In this document: piece by piece, positions 31,662 through 43,200 of the stretch
How the letters are laid out: each line of letters begins with the position of its first letter
Numbering within the stretch: position 1 is the stretch's first letter
Source of the DNA: Pseudocercospora fijiensis CIRAD86
Lineage: Eukaryota > Ascomycota > Dothideomycetes > Mycosphaerellales > Mycosphaerellaceae
DNA length: 64,000 bases
Direction: 5' to 3'
Assembly: GCF_000340215.1 (NCBI RefSeq)
Contig: NW_006921539.1
Span: 374,471-438,470 of the forward strand
The notes under the pieces: model-generated
Database searches by the model: none
The model's input: only the letters and a program-made list of their open reading frames with translations
Told to the model about the DNA's origin: nothing
Made by a program: the position numbers and the translations under genes

Positions 31662-33034
31662 CTAAGGTGCAGTTGGAACTGCCTGATACTTGATACCCAA
31701 CGCCGCTGTGGCAGCACTATCCCTCGACCGAAGTTTGCTCACGACTCTGAACCGGCCATTACTATCGTGGACGCCATTCACCAATTCTATCAATTCGGAA
31801 AGCTCGAGATCAGTTTCATTCGTCAACTGTAATCTCGCAAGATCTCGGACTCGCGCTCGTGCTTCGCTATCCGGATCGAGAGTTCCTGGTTCTGGGAGTA
31901 AGGGGGTTGCCAGGATAAGAGTCGCGGAGCTATTCGCCCGAAGGGCTCCTAGGTGTGCTCTGAGCTCGGCGAGAATTTGTACAGCGGAGGGTCGTAAGGT
32001 GGCAGGCAATCGCAGGATGTATACTGCGGCATCTTTCACCGTCTGAGGGGCCGAGGGCATGCGCTCTTGAATTTTCATGCGGCGTTTGACGTCTTCTGAT
32101 TCTGGTCTCCGGCACGCCTCTTGCTGCACAGCAGCAGCATTGTTCATCTGCACCACAAAATGAAGAGAAGGGTACAGTTTCGCCAATTCCAGGACCAGAT
32201 CTGTCGATTGCGCGCACGACTGCCACGACGATTAGTACTCCCAATGCCAGTAGATGCTGAGATTGTGGAAGACTCACATCGACTATGGTGGCGCTACCAA
32301 GGCTTCGCCAATTTAGCTGTCCAAAAAGCTCAACAGTCTTGTCTTCCGCATCTCCAGCGCACCGGCTGTATGCGGACCATTGACGATGTAGTCTGGATCT
32401 CTCAACGCAAGCTGCTTCGAAAGGCTGTGATGTGTTGAACGCGACCGAGTACGCACTATTTGAAGCCTGGAGATCGCTTTGACGCTCTGTCGCCGTGGCC
32501 ATGTGGAGAGCAACGGGCGCTGCAGTTTCGCTGAGGAACATGCCGGCATCCAGCAGTGACAAGTCTGTGACGAAGGCGCCGGACAGGACGGTGTGTGCGA
32601 TTTGACCAGGACGCGGCTCATGAAGGAATCCAGCTGTTGCCATTAATCGCACGACACGGCATAGCTGTGTCTCTGGCACGCCGGTCAGATCCGCAACATC
32701 GCGAGCATGAATGCTGCCTTTGAGAGGAATACACGCCAGGACCTGGAATTCGCCCAGCCATTTGAGGCATGCGAGAAGCTGATTCTACTTTGATGTCAGC
32801 AATGTGTCCTGGTCTGTGATGCGCTTGGAACATTACATGGCTGGCAAGGCGTTGGATGAAACCAACGGGAGTTGTTACGTTGCTCGCCGCCTCGTTGCCA
32901 CAGCCGCCAGTTGCGTTTGCTGCGACAGGAGGTGGACTTGATGGCTTGCATTGCTGTTGATATTGATTGATCGCAGCAAACGCCAGATCATTCCTCCATT
33001 CCTCGAGCTGCCGTGCGTGGCCCATTGCAATCAT
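31662..33034 (-). CDS. AflJ/AflS-like cluster coregulator (O-methyltransferase fold)
   Basis: Three exons, 33034-32837, 32784-32278 and 32219-31662, with 52- and 58-nt introns, give about 420 residues, close to the length of AflS/AflJ. A helical N-terminus ([31 protein letters not shown]) precedes a winged-helix-like region (SIHARDVADLTGVPETQLCRVVRLMATAGFL) and the segment PGQIAHTVLSGAFVTDLSLLDAGMFLSETAAP, which is typical of this family. The methyltransferase-like part contains SCAQSTDLVLELAKLYPSLHFVVQ but the glycine-rich SAM motif is weak. In aflatoxin and anthraquinone clusters (AflS, MdpA) such proteins act with the AflR-type factor. The partner factor is 2.4 kb away here, on the same strand. 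Confidence 0.85.
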
Positions 33035-33035
33035 C

Positions 33036-33059
33036 AGTCAATCAATCAATCAATCAATC
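33036..33059 (+). repeat. TCAA tetranucleotide repeat upstream of the AflJ-like start
   Basis: Five to six copies of TCAA directly upstream of the start codon of the coregulator, so within its 5' leader or core promoter. Confidence 0.8.
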
Positions 33060-33389
33060 CAATAGGATAACAAAATGCAAGGCGTCTGATGATGAGCTGA
33101 CCAAAGCCATGCCTTGCATGTTGGTATCGGTATCATGCGTGACTTGACACAGAACTAAAGATGCTCGAGCTGCTGCTGCAATGCCCCGATATCCACCAAA
33201 CTCTTCGATCTACCACCCAGAGCCATTCTTAAAAACTTCCCCGGGTGCACAATAATAATATGTTTGCGGCACATTCCGACGGTGGCCGGTGGCCCAATCC
33301 GAATCATCCGATAGTAAGGATTGTATTCTAGTATTGGACCGGTTATCCGCTAGGACCGGCTGTTCGCTACTTCGAGGCTCAGAGGCATA

Positions 33390-33915
33390 GTGCAATTAAA
33401 AGTAATTAGTTTAATACTAAATACTATTATAAATAGTAACTATAGTAGCCTAAGTCTAATACGGTCGCTAACTCCTACTATTTTACAATCTATATTATAC
33501 TGTAATTCGTAATATATAGACCTAGTACCTAAAGTACCGAGCCCTATTCTAAGAGACTGTATATAATAGAATAACTATATATCTCTAGGCAAATTTAAAA
33601 TTTTTAATAGCGCTATATCTAATTTATATTCTACTAAGTATATATATATCTATATTCTAAAGAATATAGTAGATATCTACTATAAATATAGAGGAAACCT
33701 AAACTATTCTATATTTCTAATTGTTTTAGTAGAATTTTATTTAAAAATATTAAAGTTTAATTATATAGCTAATAGATAAAAAATTACTATAATCTTTTTG
33801 CTTTTTTTTTAAAAAAAAAGCTAAGCATTTACTATACTATATTTATTCTCTATCGACTATAAGGTTATATATAACTAATATTTATATTATAAATATAAAT
33901 ATAACTATCGAATAG
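33390..33915. repeat. AT-rich island, possibly a mutated (RIP-like) repeat relic
   Basis: Base composition drops abruptly to about 75-80% A+T, with dense TA dinucleotides and stops in all frames, then returns to normal near 33915. Such short islands in ascomycetes are usually remains of repeats mutated by repeat-induced point mutation. No terminal repeats or coding remnant are recognisable. It lies between the two regulator genes. Confidence 0.65.
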
Positions 33916-34509
33916 TTTCATTGTTAACTTGTTCGTTGAACGAAACGATATTCTACGATACCATCGACGATACGACACTAAATTCCCTAAAGTTTTCCGC
34001 CAAGACAGTACGAAGGAGTAGTTCTATTTCGGAGCCCGCATCCGCGCATCCGCGACACAATAGGCAACTGCCTCAGGCTGCGAGAATAGATTCGGGTCAT
34101 TTCCGGGTTCCCAGCGTTCAATGCGTACGCATTGCTCGGAACCATTCATGTAACCTTGTTCCCGCGCTGAAGACGCGATTATCGAGCGATAGAAGTACAG
34201 GGATGCGGATTCCGACGCCCGTCGACAAATGATGGCCCGGGGACACGGACTGTGACGGACGGTGGAGACACTGTTTGGCTATCAACAAGTCGAACGACGG
34301 GAGCTCTGGTTCAAAATGGATCCCTCGTAGTGAGCATGAGTCTTTGATCCCGAATCGACCGTAAGCTGATCGACATATAGAACCGATTGCAGAGAACAGC
34401 TGCTGAATCAGCCAGCCAGTCCCGTCTTACGCTACCCGTTACTACTGTATCTGGCAACAGACGATCCATACCCAGTCAGCACCACCAGGCAGGCTCGCCG
34501 CCTCTCAAA

Positions 34510-35037
34510 ATGACTCTGGTATTACGCACATCAACCCCATCCTTCCGCAACCAAGAAAATATCAGAGTGCAAGAATGCACAGAAGCCTTCCAAAAAATCT
34601 CAGCCCTTCACAAACAAAAAGAAGAATACATAAAACAACTCGCCCACTCCGAAGGGATTCTCAACGAACGGCAAAGACTTTTAGACGACGATGATGATGA
34701 TGACGACGAGACGATCGAATCGATGCAGGAAGATCTGAACGAACACGAAAGCCTTGTGTCGAGACATTTGAAAAACAACCTTGCCCTTCAAGCCGGTTAT
34801 CATGAGTATATTCTTGCCTTGTTGATGAGAGATGTGGATTCGAAGTGGTTGAGGCAACGGAGGAGGTCTTTACGAGCGGCTTTTCATGCGGCGGAAGATG
34901 TTCATGGGTTGATTTTGAAGAGGTGCAGATATCATCCGTATGGAAAGGAAAGACGGGTTAGGGTTGGGAAACGTAGGGGAAAGGTGGAGCGCAATCGCAA
35001 CAACGTGGTTTCCGAGACCATGCACATGCACGCGTAG
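34510..35037 (+). CDS. Hypothetical coiled-coil protein
   Basis: A frame of 175 residues starts at 34510 (MTLVLRTSTPSF); it is open upstream to 34387 but that part has no protein-like bias. Residues about 15-100 form a charged, heptad-like helix (CTEAFQKISALHKQKEEYIKQLAHSEGILNERQRLL) interrupted by an eight-Asp run, and the C-terminal third is strongly basic (RRRSLRAAF, KERRVRVGKRRGKVERNR). No family is recognised. It sits between the two cluster regulators; nothing ties it to the pathway. Confidence 0.5.
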   Translation: MTLVLRTSTPSFRNQENIRVQECTEAFQKISALHKQKEEYIKQLAHSEGILNERQRLLDDDDDDDDETIESMQEDLNEHESLVSRHLKNNLALQAGYHEYILALLMRDVDSKWLRQRRRSLRAAFHAAEDVHGLILKRCRYHPYGKERRVRVGKRRGKVERNRNNVVSETMHMHA

Positions 35038-35455
35038 CACCATGCAGAGATGTCGATCGTTCGTGGGAAAGAGGTGTTGGAGTGTCAGCGTTCGGGCAGT
35101 TCCATGAGTTCATGCTTGCAGAGTTCGGTCACGAGCGCAAGCATTGGTTGGCGATCGACAGATGTGTTCCAGAAGTGCGAATTCGTTTAGGGAAGGAAAT
35201 GGGGGAGTTGAGCTAGCCACTCTCACTCAGCTGTGTTCAAGGTCGCGGAACTTGATGGTGTGAAAGCTCACCTTCCTTCCGATATGGGTGTCGGACTCGC
35301 ACTCGCAGACAAGAGAATCCTTTGCGTGAGGGTACTGCAGTGTGATAGATCTCAAAGATGCATTATTATCACAGGTATACATACCTATGCTCTAAAGCTG
35401 TATCGCTAAGAAATAGATCGAATGCAAGCGCTGTACAAGCCTCACAGGCAACACC
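35038..35455. other. Convergent gap before the Zn2Cys6 gene
   Basis: No gene or repeat seen in these 418 bases. Confidence 0.5.
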
Positions 35456-36784
35456 TCAATACCTGCGTAATCGATCTATCATCTCCCAAGAAAGAGCTCG
35501 TAACCGCTTCTTCAGATCCACGTCGAGTTGATCGTACATTGTAGCAGAAAGCGGTAAAGTCATCTCGTTATCCATGGCCTCCAAGCCTTCCATTCTAGTC
35601 TCAGGACGACTTCTCTCCTTCTCGCCTTGAGCTTTGAGCTTCAGAGAAAGCTGGTGGACGATTCTTCGGACGTGATGAATCTCGCTTAGCACAAGTTGAG
35701 CTGCCATCCGTGCTGAGTCTGCTCCTTCGAGACAGTAGCCGCTGCCAGCTGAAGATATTGAGGATTGCGGAGAGCGTGATGGTTGACTGTCGACGTCGCA
35801 AGCTGTTTGGCGTGCTACGGTAGCGTACCATCCCAGCACCCGGAAGATGATGAGAGACATCACGGAAAGCAGGTATCCATCGTCCTGTGAGCACGAGCAT
35901 TCCAGCATCCTTCGTACCGACTCAATCGTGGCTTCGTTACGATCGATGATGGTTTGGATGTTTGGCGGTGAGGCTGCGCCGTTTCTCGCGGGCGATGAGA
36001 CGAGTTGTTTCATAAGGCTGAGTGCCTCGACTAAACAGGAGCAAGAGCCATTCAGACAAGCCTCTTGGTAGCTGTGTGGATTCTTATCGGTCGGCGTGCA
36101 GGAGATCTGCTGTTGAGGTTCCGGAGGTGAGAGTGGGAAGAGGTCCGACATTGCATCGTCTGTGAGCGAAAATCCATCGCAAAGGAGCTGTCGTTCGGGA
36201 CCAGTGCTGCTGCTGCTGCTGCTATCGAGGCTGGGCGAGAACATATCTGTGGAGCCAACGTTGCAGAAATCTGAGAGCTCATTCGAGCTGGGGAAGCCGA
36301 GCGAGAAGCAGTCGTTGAAGTCGAAATCCATGGATATATCACTATGCGAGGTTGGGGCATCCGGTAAATTCTGATCCATTGGATTGTAAAAGTCGGACAT
36401 GGCGATCAGGGCTGGCGAAGCAGACCCACTGATTGTAGGATCGCAATATGGGTATGATTGTTCCAGATGGCCCGTGGATGACCACTGAGAAGCCGCTGGA
36501 GAGTGGCTATCTTCCCTTCGCTTCGATGGGTTGTTGTCGTTCGTGCTCGTGTAGCCTTTGGGCTTCCTGCCCCCTCGCTTCGCAATGACATACTTGCAGG
36601 CCAGTCCACGCTTCGCACATCTCGCACAAGCAGGCTTGTCTCCAGAACATTTCAGCTTTGACTGAGCACAGCTTTCACAGCTTGATCGTAGTTTCTGCTC
36701 GTCAGATGTGCTGCTTCGACCGCGTGAGGAGGTGACAGGCTTGAGATCCGCTCCGGGAGGAGCTGCCATTGGTGTAGTTGACAT
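35456..36784 (-). CDS. AflR-like Zn2Cys6 transcription factor
   Basis: Single exon of 442 residues. A binuclear zinc cluster lies at Cys 36, 39, 46, 53, 56 and 63 (C-x2-C-x6-C-x6-C-x2-C-x6-C), followed by a basic linker YVIAKRGGRKPKGY that is characteristic of AflR-type factors. Ser/Pro-rich and acidic stretches follow (for example DISMDFDFNDCF), and the C-terminal third (CLVEALSLMKQL, ESVRRMLECSCSQDDGYLLSVMSLIIFRVLGWYA) corresponds to the AflR regulatory domain. Together with the AflJ-like gene it forms the regulator pair seen in aflatoxin/sterigmatocystin and anthraquinone clusters, so it is the likely activator of the PKS cluster. The target site is not known. Confidence 0.92.
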   Translation of the reverse strand: MSTTPMAAPPGADLKPVTSSRGRSSTSDEQKLRSSCESCAQSKLKCSGDKPACARCAKRGLACKYVIAKRGGRKPKGYTSTNDNNPSKRREDSHSPAASQWSSTGHLEQSYPYCDPTISGSASPALIAMSDFYNPMDQNLPDAPTSHSDISMDFDFNDCFSLGFPSSNELSDFCNVGSTDMFSPSLDSSSSSSTGPERQLLCDGFSLTDDAMSDLFPLSPPEPQQQISCTPTDKNPHSYQEACLNGSCSCLVEALSLMKQLVSSPARNGAASPPNIQTIIDRNEATIESVRRMLECSCSQDDGYLLSVMSLIIFRVLGWYATVARQTACDVDSQPSRSPQSSISSAGSGYCLEGADSARMAAQLVLSEIHHVRRIVHQLSLKLKAQGEKERSRPETRMEGLEAMDNEMTLPLSATMYDQLDVDLKKRLRALSWEMIDRLRRY

Positions 36785-36793
36785 GGCTTTGGT

Positions 36794-36828
36794 CGATGAT
36801 GATGATGATGGGGGGAGGGGGGGGGGGC
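36794..36828 (+). repeat. GAT repeat and G-run immediately upstream of the Zn2Cys6 start
   Basis: Five GAT units run into a nearly pure G tract of about 19 bases (one A). On the coding strand this is a C-rich tract followed by ATC repeats within 45 bases of the start codon, so in the 5' leader or core promoter. Confidence 0.8.
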
Positions 36829-39800
36829 CGAAGCGATCGATGATTGAAGATCGAGAAGTTGATCAAGAAGTGAAACAATGCAGTGTGGCAGCCTAGGTCA
36901 TACTAATAGTTCTCAACAGGGCCACGTGGGAGAGAGGTCCACGATCCCATCCCGTTCATCCTCTAGCGTTGATGAAGCATTAGGCAAAGTGGACAGGCGC
37001 CGTGGTAAACTATTATAAGCCGGCGTAGCGGCGCGATCTACACCCCATGTCTTGGTTGATATATGCATTCACATCGAACTATGAATAGTCAACCACTCCA
37101 CACGTTCGGCTGAGCTACCGCACTTCCAAAAAAGCGCGTGGTATTCTTGAGCTACTCTAGCGTATCTGAGCTCGACGCGTGGAGGAGTGCCGAAATGCTT
37201 AGCATCCTTTCAGCTGCTGTAGCGTGATTCACTGACGAGAAAACTTGGGGAGTACATTTTGTGCAGCACGCAAGTACGCTAGGGGTGCTTTGGAGGTTTC
37301 AGCCAACACAGCGTAAGCGGCGTGAAGTTCAGAGGCGGTGGAGTAGATCATTCCTGCATGCAGGGTCCCGAGTCGCTGAGTGTCCTACGTTGAGTATTCT
37401 GTAGTTTGTGAAGACGGCGGCATTCCTTCATGCGCCGTTCTCTTCTGACCCGCATTTGAGGTCGGAGTGATAATGCTAAGGGCCTCGGAACGATGGGTTG
37501 AACATTCTGGCAAGAGTAGCTTATATTACTGCAGTATCTGTTGGCTTATGTGCAGAATCCCTTTATAGTTCAGCGTTTTCGTTCGCCAATTGTAAGGTTT
37601 GGCGGCGTGTCTGTTTACAGCCTTCCCGCTGCAAGCCTTAAACCATTGAAACCGTCTCTGATAAAAAAGACACTTTGATGAACAACGAAGGGATGTCCAA
37701 TGCATTTCCATTGTCATCTCAGAAACTCCCTTCTCACGCATTCAGAAAGTCTCGATTGCCTTTTACACATTCGCCATGATGCTTCCTTAGCATCCATTGC
37801 TAGGGGCTGTTCGTTTCAATGGTCAGCGGGGCTTTCTGGCATCTCGATCCTGCAAGCCAGGAGCGGAGGTTGGTGGAGCTTGAATGCACGCTTGCTGATC
37901 CTTCGACAAGATATACCCGCAGCAGGGAACAAGTGGCTACTCGCTCGTACAGCTTTGTTGGTGGTTGACGCAGCAAATTGAATCACTCCTTCGGTCGCCG
38001 GAAAGTATGCTTACATACACGGAAGTTCGGAGCAGGGATAGAGACAGTTAAGCTAATCTGCCGACAACCTACTGTTCGCCCGCGGTTTCGGTATGGCTAT
38101 TCCAAGATGGGTTAACTGTTAGACTGTACCTAGACTACAGATTAAACAGCGCATAGCAACTATCGACTAGGAAGTAAAGTATTTAGTATATTATAATAGA
38201 CTAGTCGGTAAGTCGACAGAAGAATGGGTTGCTAGATTGTAGGCAAAGAAATCACTGATCTACCGAGGTGCAATACAAGCATTGTAAGAGGAGCTGTTAA
38301 TCACAGGCATGCTACATACAGAGGCAACTTTAATTAGTTAAGCAACGAAGGACAACTGAGCATGGTATCCTAGCGGGTAATCGCACAGCGGCATAGCCCG
38401 TTCCGACAACCAGGATAGGGGGCATTTCTTCTAGTTTTACAATCCACATCGCTCGATCGACGCTGGGCGGCGCTGGACTCGTCGACTCGATTATCGATGT
38501 TCTCCCCCTCAACTTCCGTTATTAGCGAACGCAGCCGCGAACATTCATTACATACATACATAGCTGTTAGTAACACCAACTGTCCCCAACAGTGGTACAG
38601 TTCCCCACAAACTCAAGCATTAGTGAATGCTTAGATGCCCTGCCGTGCTTAACCGCCCAAGCTACCATCCATCCCGTCGCTAAGCTGACTGGCGGCCTGG
38701 TGCCTGATGCAAGATTTGATAAGCGCTGCAGATCACAAACCCAACAACCTACTACGAATCGGGCTTGCTCGGAAGGGCCACAGGGCAGGATTGGAACGAA
38801 TGTGCGACCGAGCTTATGTTTATCAATGCATCGTTGATGCCTTACAACACCTCAAAGCGCATACCACACTCCAAATCGAGCGATACATCGTTCTAGGCGT
38901 CGACGAAATGAAATTATCCAGAGACTGTCTGCTGAAGACATCGCCCGATCACCTATCACCACCATCTGTTCTCCCCTCTATATAGCTAGCTGTACTCTAG
39001 CAATCCTCCTCACAACCGGCCGGCTACCTGCTATCCGAGCCAGCCGACACAACCATCGCACTCCGAAAAAAAAAAGATCTACAAAAACACGAGTCAAAGC
39101 TCTCGCATGAGGTTACAACGCTTACAAAGTCTGATACAAGTGATCGACTTCACGTCGTCTCGTCGAATTCAGCTAACACGTGGATCTCACATGAGTTTGG
39201 AACTTATCGCAGTCCCTGCGCTGAAGATCGTAGCATCCTTTCTTCGACATCTCCATTATCCAGAAACGCCCCGGACGAAGGATGGGAACGTGTCGACAAC
39301 GTGCTTGAACTTGCCGAGACTACAGTCGCGCGACATTTCAACGATCCCGAACGAAACGAAACGAGGGATTTTGTGCGTGGCATCCACGTGCTGGGACATT
39401 CGGCAGGAGTCTTGTTAGCCAATTATTAGCAAGTTTTGATCGCCTGCCGTTTAATGAGGCATAGATACGAGCTGAAGACGGGAGACTCGTGGTTGCCACG
39501 TGTCTGGATGGCTCTCTTGTAGAAGGAGTTAGTTCTTTGATTTATGAAATCAGATTCATTCGAATCGAATCGAATCTATTAGCAGCATCTTGCTATAATT
39601 AGCGGTAAATAGCCTTATTAACTTTAATAAATCGACTCTGATTTCTTACTAAGACCAATTAAGCAATGCTCTTCCTACTCGCTAAGGTAGGATTAAACGA
39701 ATAAAGAAGTGTCTCTGCAATTACCGATTAAGTGATCGAAAATAACACCCTTTGATCTTCCAATACGTTATTTGATTCTTGCCCTCCGGTGAATGTAGTC

Positions 39801-40243
39801 TTGCGCAGAACGAGACTTGAGGACTTTGTAATAAATCTGCATCAAGGCCTCTAAGGTACATTGATAGATCCGCCACGAGTTGCAAGTCCTAACATCCTTC
39901 TTACACACAATTGAGCGTGCAGCAAACTCCGACCTGCTTCAAGACATGCTATATGAACAAGGGTACTGCAGGAAGTATAAAGGTTGAATCACAGTTTTTC
40001 TCTCAGCAATCAAATCGTCAAATGCTGACTCCAAAATCCATCAGGAAATTGTGACAGAGTTGTGAGAATGATCTAGAACTGCAATGAGATTCCATGATAT
40101 ATCATCTATCAAAAAAAAAAAAAAACGCCCCGTCCACCCTCCCAAACCCAAAAACGCTCAATACTCCACGATTCCCCCATCCCCCAAAACTCCCCTCAAC
40201 CCACCCCATTCACTGTCGTATCTCTTCTGAATCTCAAAGACAT
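36829..40243. other. 3.4-kb gene-poor region between regulator and PKS
   Basis: No intact gene is supportable. There are AT-enriched patches near 38130-38210 and 39540-39640, stop-rich sequence, and one longer open frame without a start at about 39082-39429. The region separates the Zn2Cys6 gene from the PKS and looks like degraded DNA. Confidence 0.55.
39082..39429 (+). pseudogene. Orphan open frame with a GHSAG motif (weak)
   Basis: A frame of about 115 codons is open up to TAG at 39427-39429 without an ATG start. It ends VRGIHVLGHSAGVLLANY. GHSAG would fit the nucleophile elbow of an alpha/beta hydrolase, and TRDFVRGIHVLGHSAG has a plausible beta-turn-helix pattern. Nothing upstream supports a hydrolase, so this could be a relic or chance. 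Confidence 0.25.
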
Positions 40244-40244
40244 G

Positions 40245-40262
40245 CCCCCCCCCCCCCCCCCC
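40245..40262 (+). repeat. Homopolymer of 18 C just downstream of the PKS stop
   Basis: An uninterrupted run of C, eight bases beyond the PKS stop codon, so in its 3' untranslated region as a G run on the transcript. Length may be unreliable. Confidence 0.85.
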
Positions 40263-40270
40263 AAAATACA

Positions 40271-43200
40271 TCAATAATGCTCCTCCAACCACCTCCTCAT
40301 ATCGCCAATCCTAGGATAATCCAAAACCAAGCTCCCACTAACCTGCACCCCGAGTTCAGATCTGAATTTTTCGGAAATCACCAGAGACAACAGACTGTCG
40401 ATGCCGAGGTCTGCGAAGCTGACGTCGTCGCCGAGATCAGAGATTTCCAGGCCGCCTTCGGTGGCGATGAGGGTGAGGGCTTTGGATATGGTGCTGTTTT
40501 CGGAGTCGGTGGAGGGGGGTGCTTGTTTGGGTTGGGGAGGTGGGAGGGGTTTGCTTTCGACGCCGGAGTCGCGGCGAGAGGGATTGGCTGGGGCGGGAGT
40601 CTTGAGTGAAGAGGGTGGTTTAGGGATTGTGACCTGAGGAGTAACGGTCGCGGCGTTGCCGGCCCTGGCCTCTGTCATCGCCTTGTCGGGGGCGGAGAAG
40701 AAGCGGTTGAGTAGGATGCGTGGGTAGCTGCGGAATTGGATGCCGCCGACCATACCCATGATCTCGTCGTCTTGCATGATGTACACATCGCCTAGGTAGA
40801 CAGTCGGATCATCCTTGGTAGGAATCATCCTGACGTACGACCTGTACTTGGCACCGGCAGTGAGTGGTTTGGCGAAACGCATAGATTTCCAGCCCGGCGT
40901 TACGCAGTAGTTCTTTGCAGCATCCATAGCATCGGAGCAGTTCATGACGAACCCGGCCAGATGGGCAACGGAATCGATGAAGTAAGGTGCAATGGTCCAG
41001 GTGCCGCTCTCCTTGGTGGTGAGCTCCACGTCGGCGAAAGCTTCCAGTCCGCTCATCACGACCGATTGCATGCCGCGGTACTTGTCGGCATAGTCGACGA
41101 GGTTGCTTGCGAAAAGCGTGTAGGCCATGTTGCGTGTGAAGCGGCTAGCCTTGCCTTCCGCAGCCATACGCTCCAGCGAATCGATGCGGCTGCAGATGAG
41201 ATGAGACATTGACTCCCAGGAGCTGAGCCAGTCGTTCGCATCCCCGAGAATAAGAGTTGCGGTCGCGAATGGCTCGTTGTCGTCCACGTTCTGCCACGAC
41301 ATCATGATTTGTCCGGATGTGATGTCGGGGGTGGCAGCGGTGACACGGAACTCCTGGGGGTACTTGGTCTTGTTCTGCGCCACAAGTCCCTTGGTGACAA
41401 GAAGGTCGGTCATGTTCATTGCTGGAACCTTGTCCTTCGGCTTGATCTTGCGGTAGAGGTAGTTTCCAAGAGTGTATGCAATGTCTGCATGGATGGACTG
41501 TGAACTGTAAGCACAATTCTCACGCGTTTGGATAGACAGACTTTGACTCACCGAAGTGACCACACCGCAGCCGTTCATGCGGTGGCCGTGAGCGGCAACA
41601 AGGAGATCACCTTGCATGAGATCGCTCTTCATCACGACGACACCAGCGTTGCCCTCAACTTCAAGCGCAATGACCTGCTGCACCGTGGAAGTCTGGAGGT
41701 CGCTTCCAACAGACGGCTGGGGCTCTGCAGCCCTAGCAGCCTCCTTCTCCGCGCTGTAGAAGGTATTGCCCTTGGTCAAGCACCAATCGCCGTTGTACTG
41801 CAACCAGTAGTTCTTCTCCGTGAATGCGTATGTCGGCAGGTCGAGAAGGCGAAGGCTGCTCTCGAATGGACGGTGGAATTCGTTCCAGCTGAGCGCAACG
41901 CCGGTAAGGTGCAGAGCGGCCATGCTTGAAGACATGGTCGTCCAGTTGTCCTCGTTGCGTCGGATCGATGGAATAGCAAGCTGAGTGCTTGGAACGATCG
42001 ACTTGATGAAACCGGCGCACACTGGATGGGGACCAATCTCAACCCACACGGTCTCTTCGCTGACAGCCTCAATGTCAATAGCGTTCTGCATGGCGGGCAG
42101 GAAGTTGACAGCCTCGCGGGTGGCGCGGCGGACGTAGTTTGCGTTCAGTGTCTTGCCGTCGAAGATGGTCTTGCCCAAGAGAGGCGAGATATATGGCATC
42201 TTCGGCTCCTGGAAGACAACACCGCTCTCGAGGACAGCCTCAAGGTCATCGAGGATGGGGTCAGTCTGTTCGGAGTGGAAAGCAAACGCGACATCGAGCT
42301 TGATGCATCGGTAGCCAGCTGCCTCGAGTGGTACTTGGATCTCATTCATCTGCTCCTTGGTGCCGCTCAGAACAGTGTCTGATGGACCGTTGACACAAGC
42401 AATGGTGTGTCGCTTGCCTCCTGAGCTCTCGGAAATCTGTGCCACCGAAGCACGAACCGCCATCATGGTGTGGCTGCGGATCTTGCACTTCTCCTGGAGC
42501 ATCTGCGCCCGGCGACCAACCATGAAGATGGCATCGCTGGCGGTGATGACGCCGGCTACATGCATGGCAGCGTACTCGCCCAAGCTGTGGCCAATGACAA
42601 CGTCAGGCTTGACTCCAAGGCTGGCCCAGTATTTAGCCAGTGCCATCTCCGTGCAGACCAACGCGAGTTGGGTGATGACTGGGCTGTGCTCGTGGTCTTG
42701 TGGGAAGGATCCGTCGAGAGCTGGAATGCATGATGGGAAGCCTTGGTTCTGAGCAATGGTGTCCAGATGGTGAATGTGCTCACGGAATGTGGGTACATCG
42801 CGGTAGAGCTCCAAGTTCATCGACTTGTGTGATGCACCCTGTCCAGTGAAGGAGAAGGCGACCTGTGGTGGGCCAGACTTGCCGACTGGCCCAATACTGT
42901 CGACCTTGCTCAGGCTCGATGTGAGCTTCTTCGTAAGCTCAGCAACGTCAGAAGTCGCCATCGCCACACGGTGAGTGTGCTGGTAGCGACGAGCAGTAGA
43001 TGTGTAGGCCAAGTCAGCGAGATCAGTGGCCGGGTTTGCCTCCAGATAGGCGATCAAGCGCTCAATGTTGCCAGTCAAAGATGCCTTCGTCTTCGCAGAA
43101 ACTGCAACAACGTGGCTCTGGCGAGGGTCGGCCTGTTGCTTCTCACGCACAGGGCCTTCTTCCAGAACCATGGTGGTGTTGCCTCCCGCAGCGCCAAAGT

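Noticed and set aside
34387..34509. N-terminal extension of the coiled-coil hypothetical protein
   Set aside because: The extra 41 residues have no protein-like bias and the ATG at 34510 is followed by a better-conserved-looking start.
38590..38985. Possible retrotransposon-derived frames
   Set aside because: The short frames show no gag, integrase or reverse transcriptase motifs and no terminal repeats were found.
40271..40400. A thioesterase or Claisen cyclase domain at the PKS C-terminus
   Set aside because: The protein stops 41 residues after the ACP serine; the sequence downstream is non-coding with a poly-C run.
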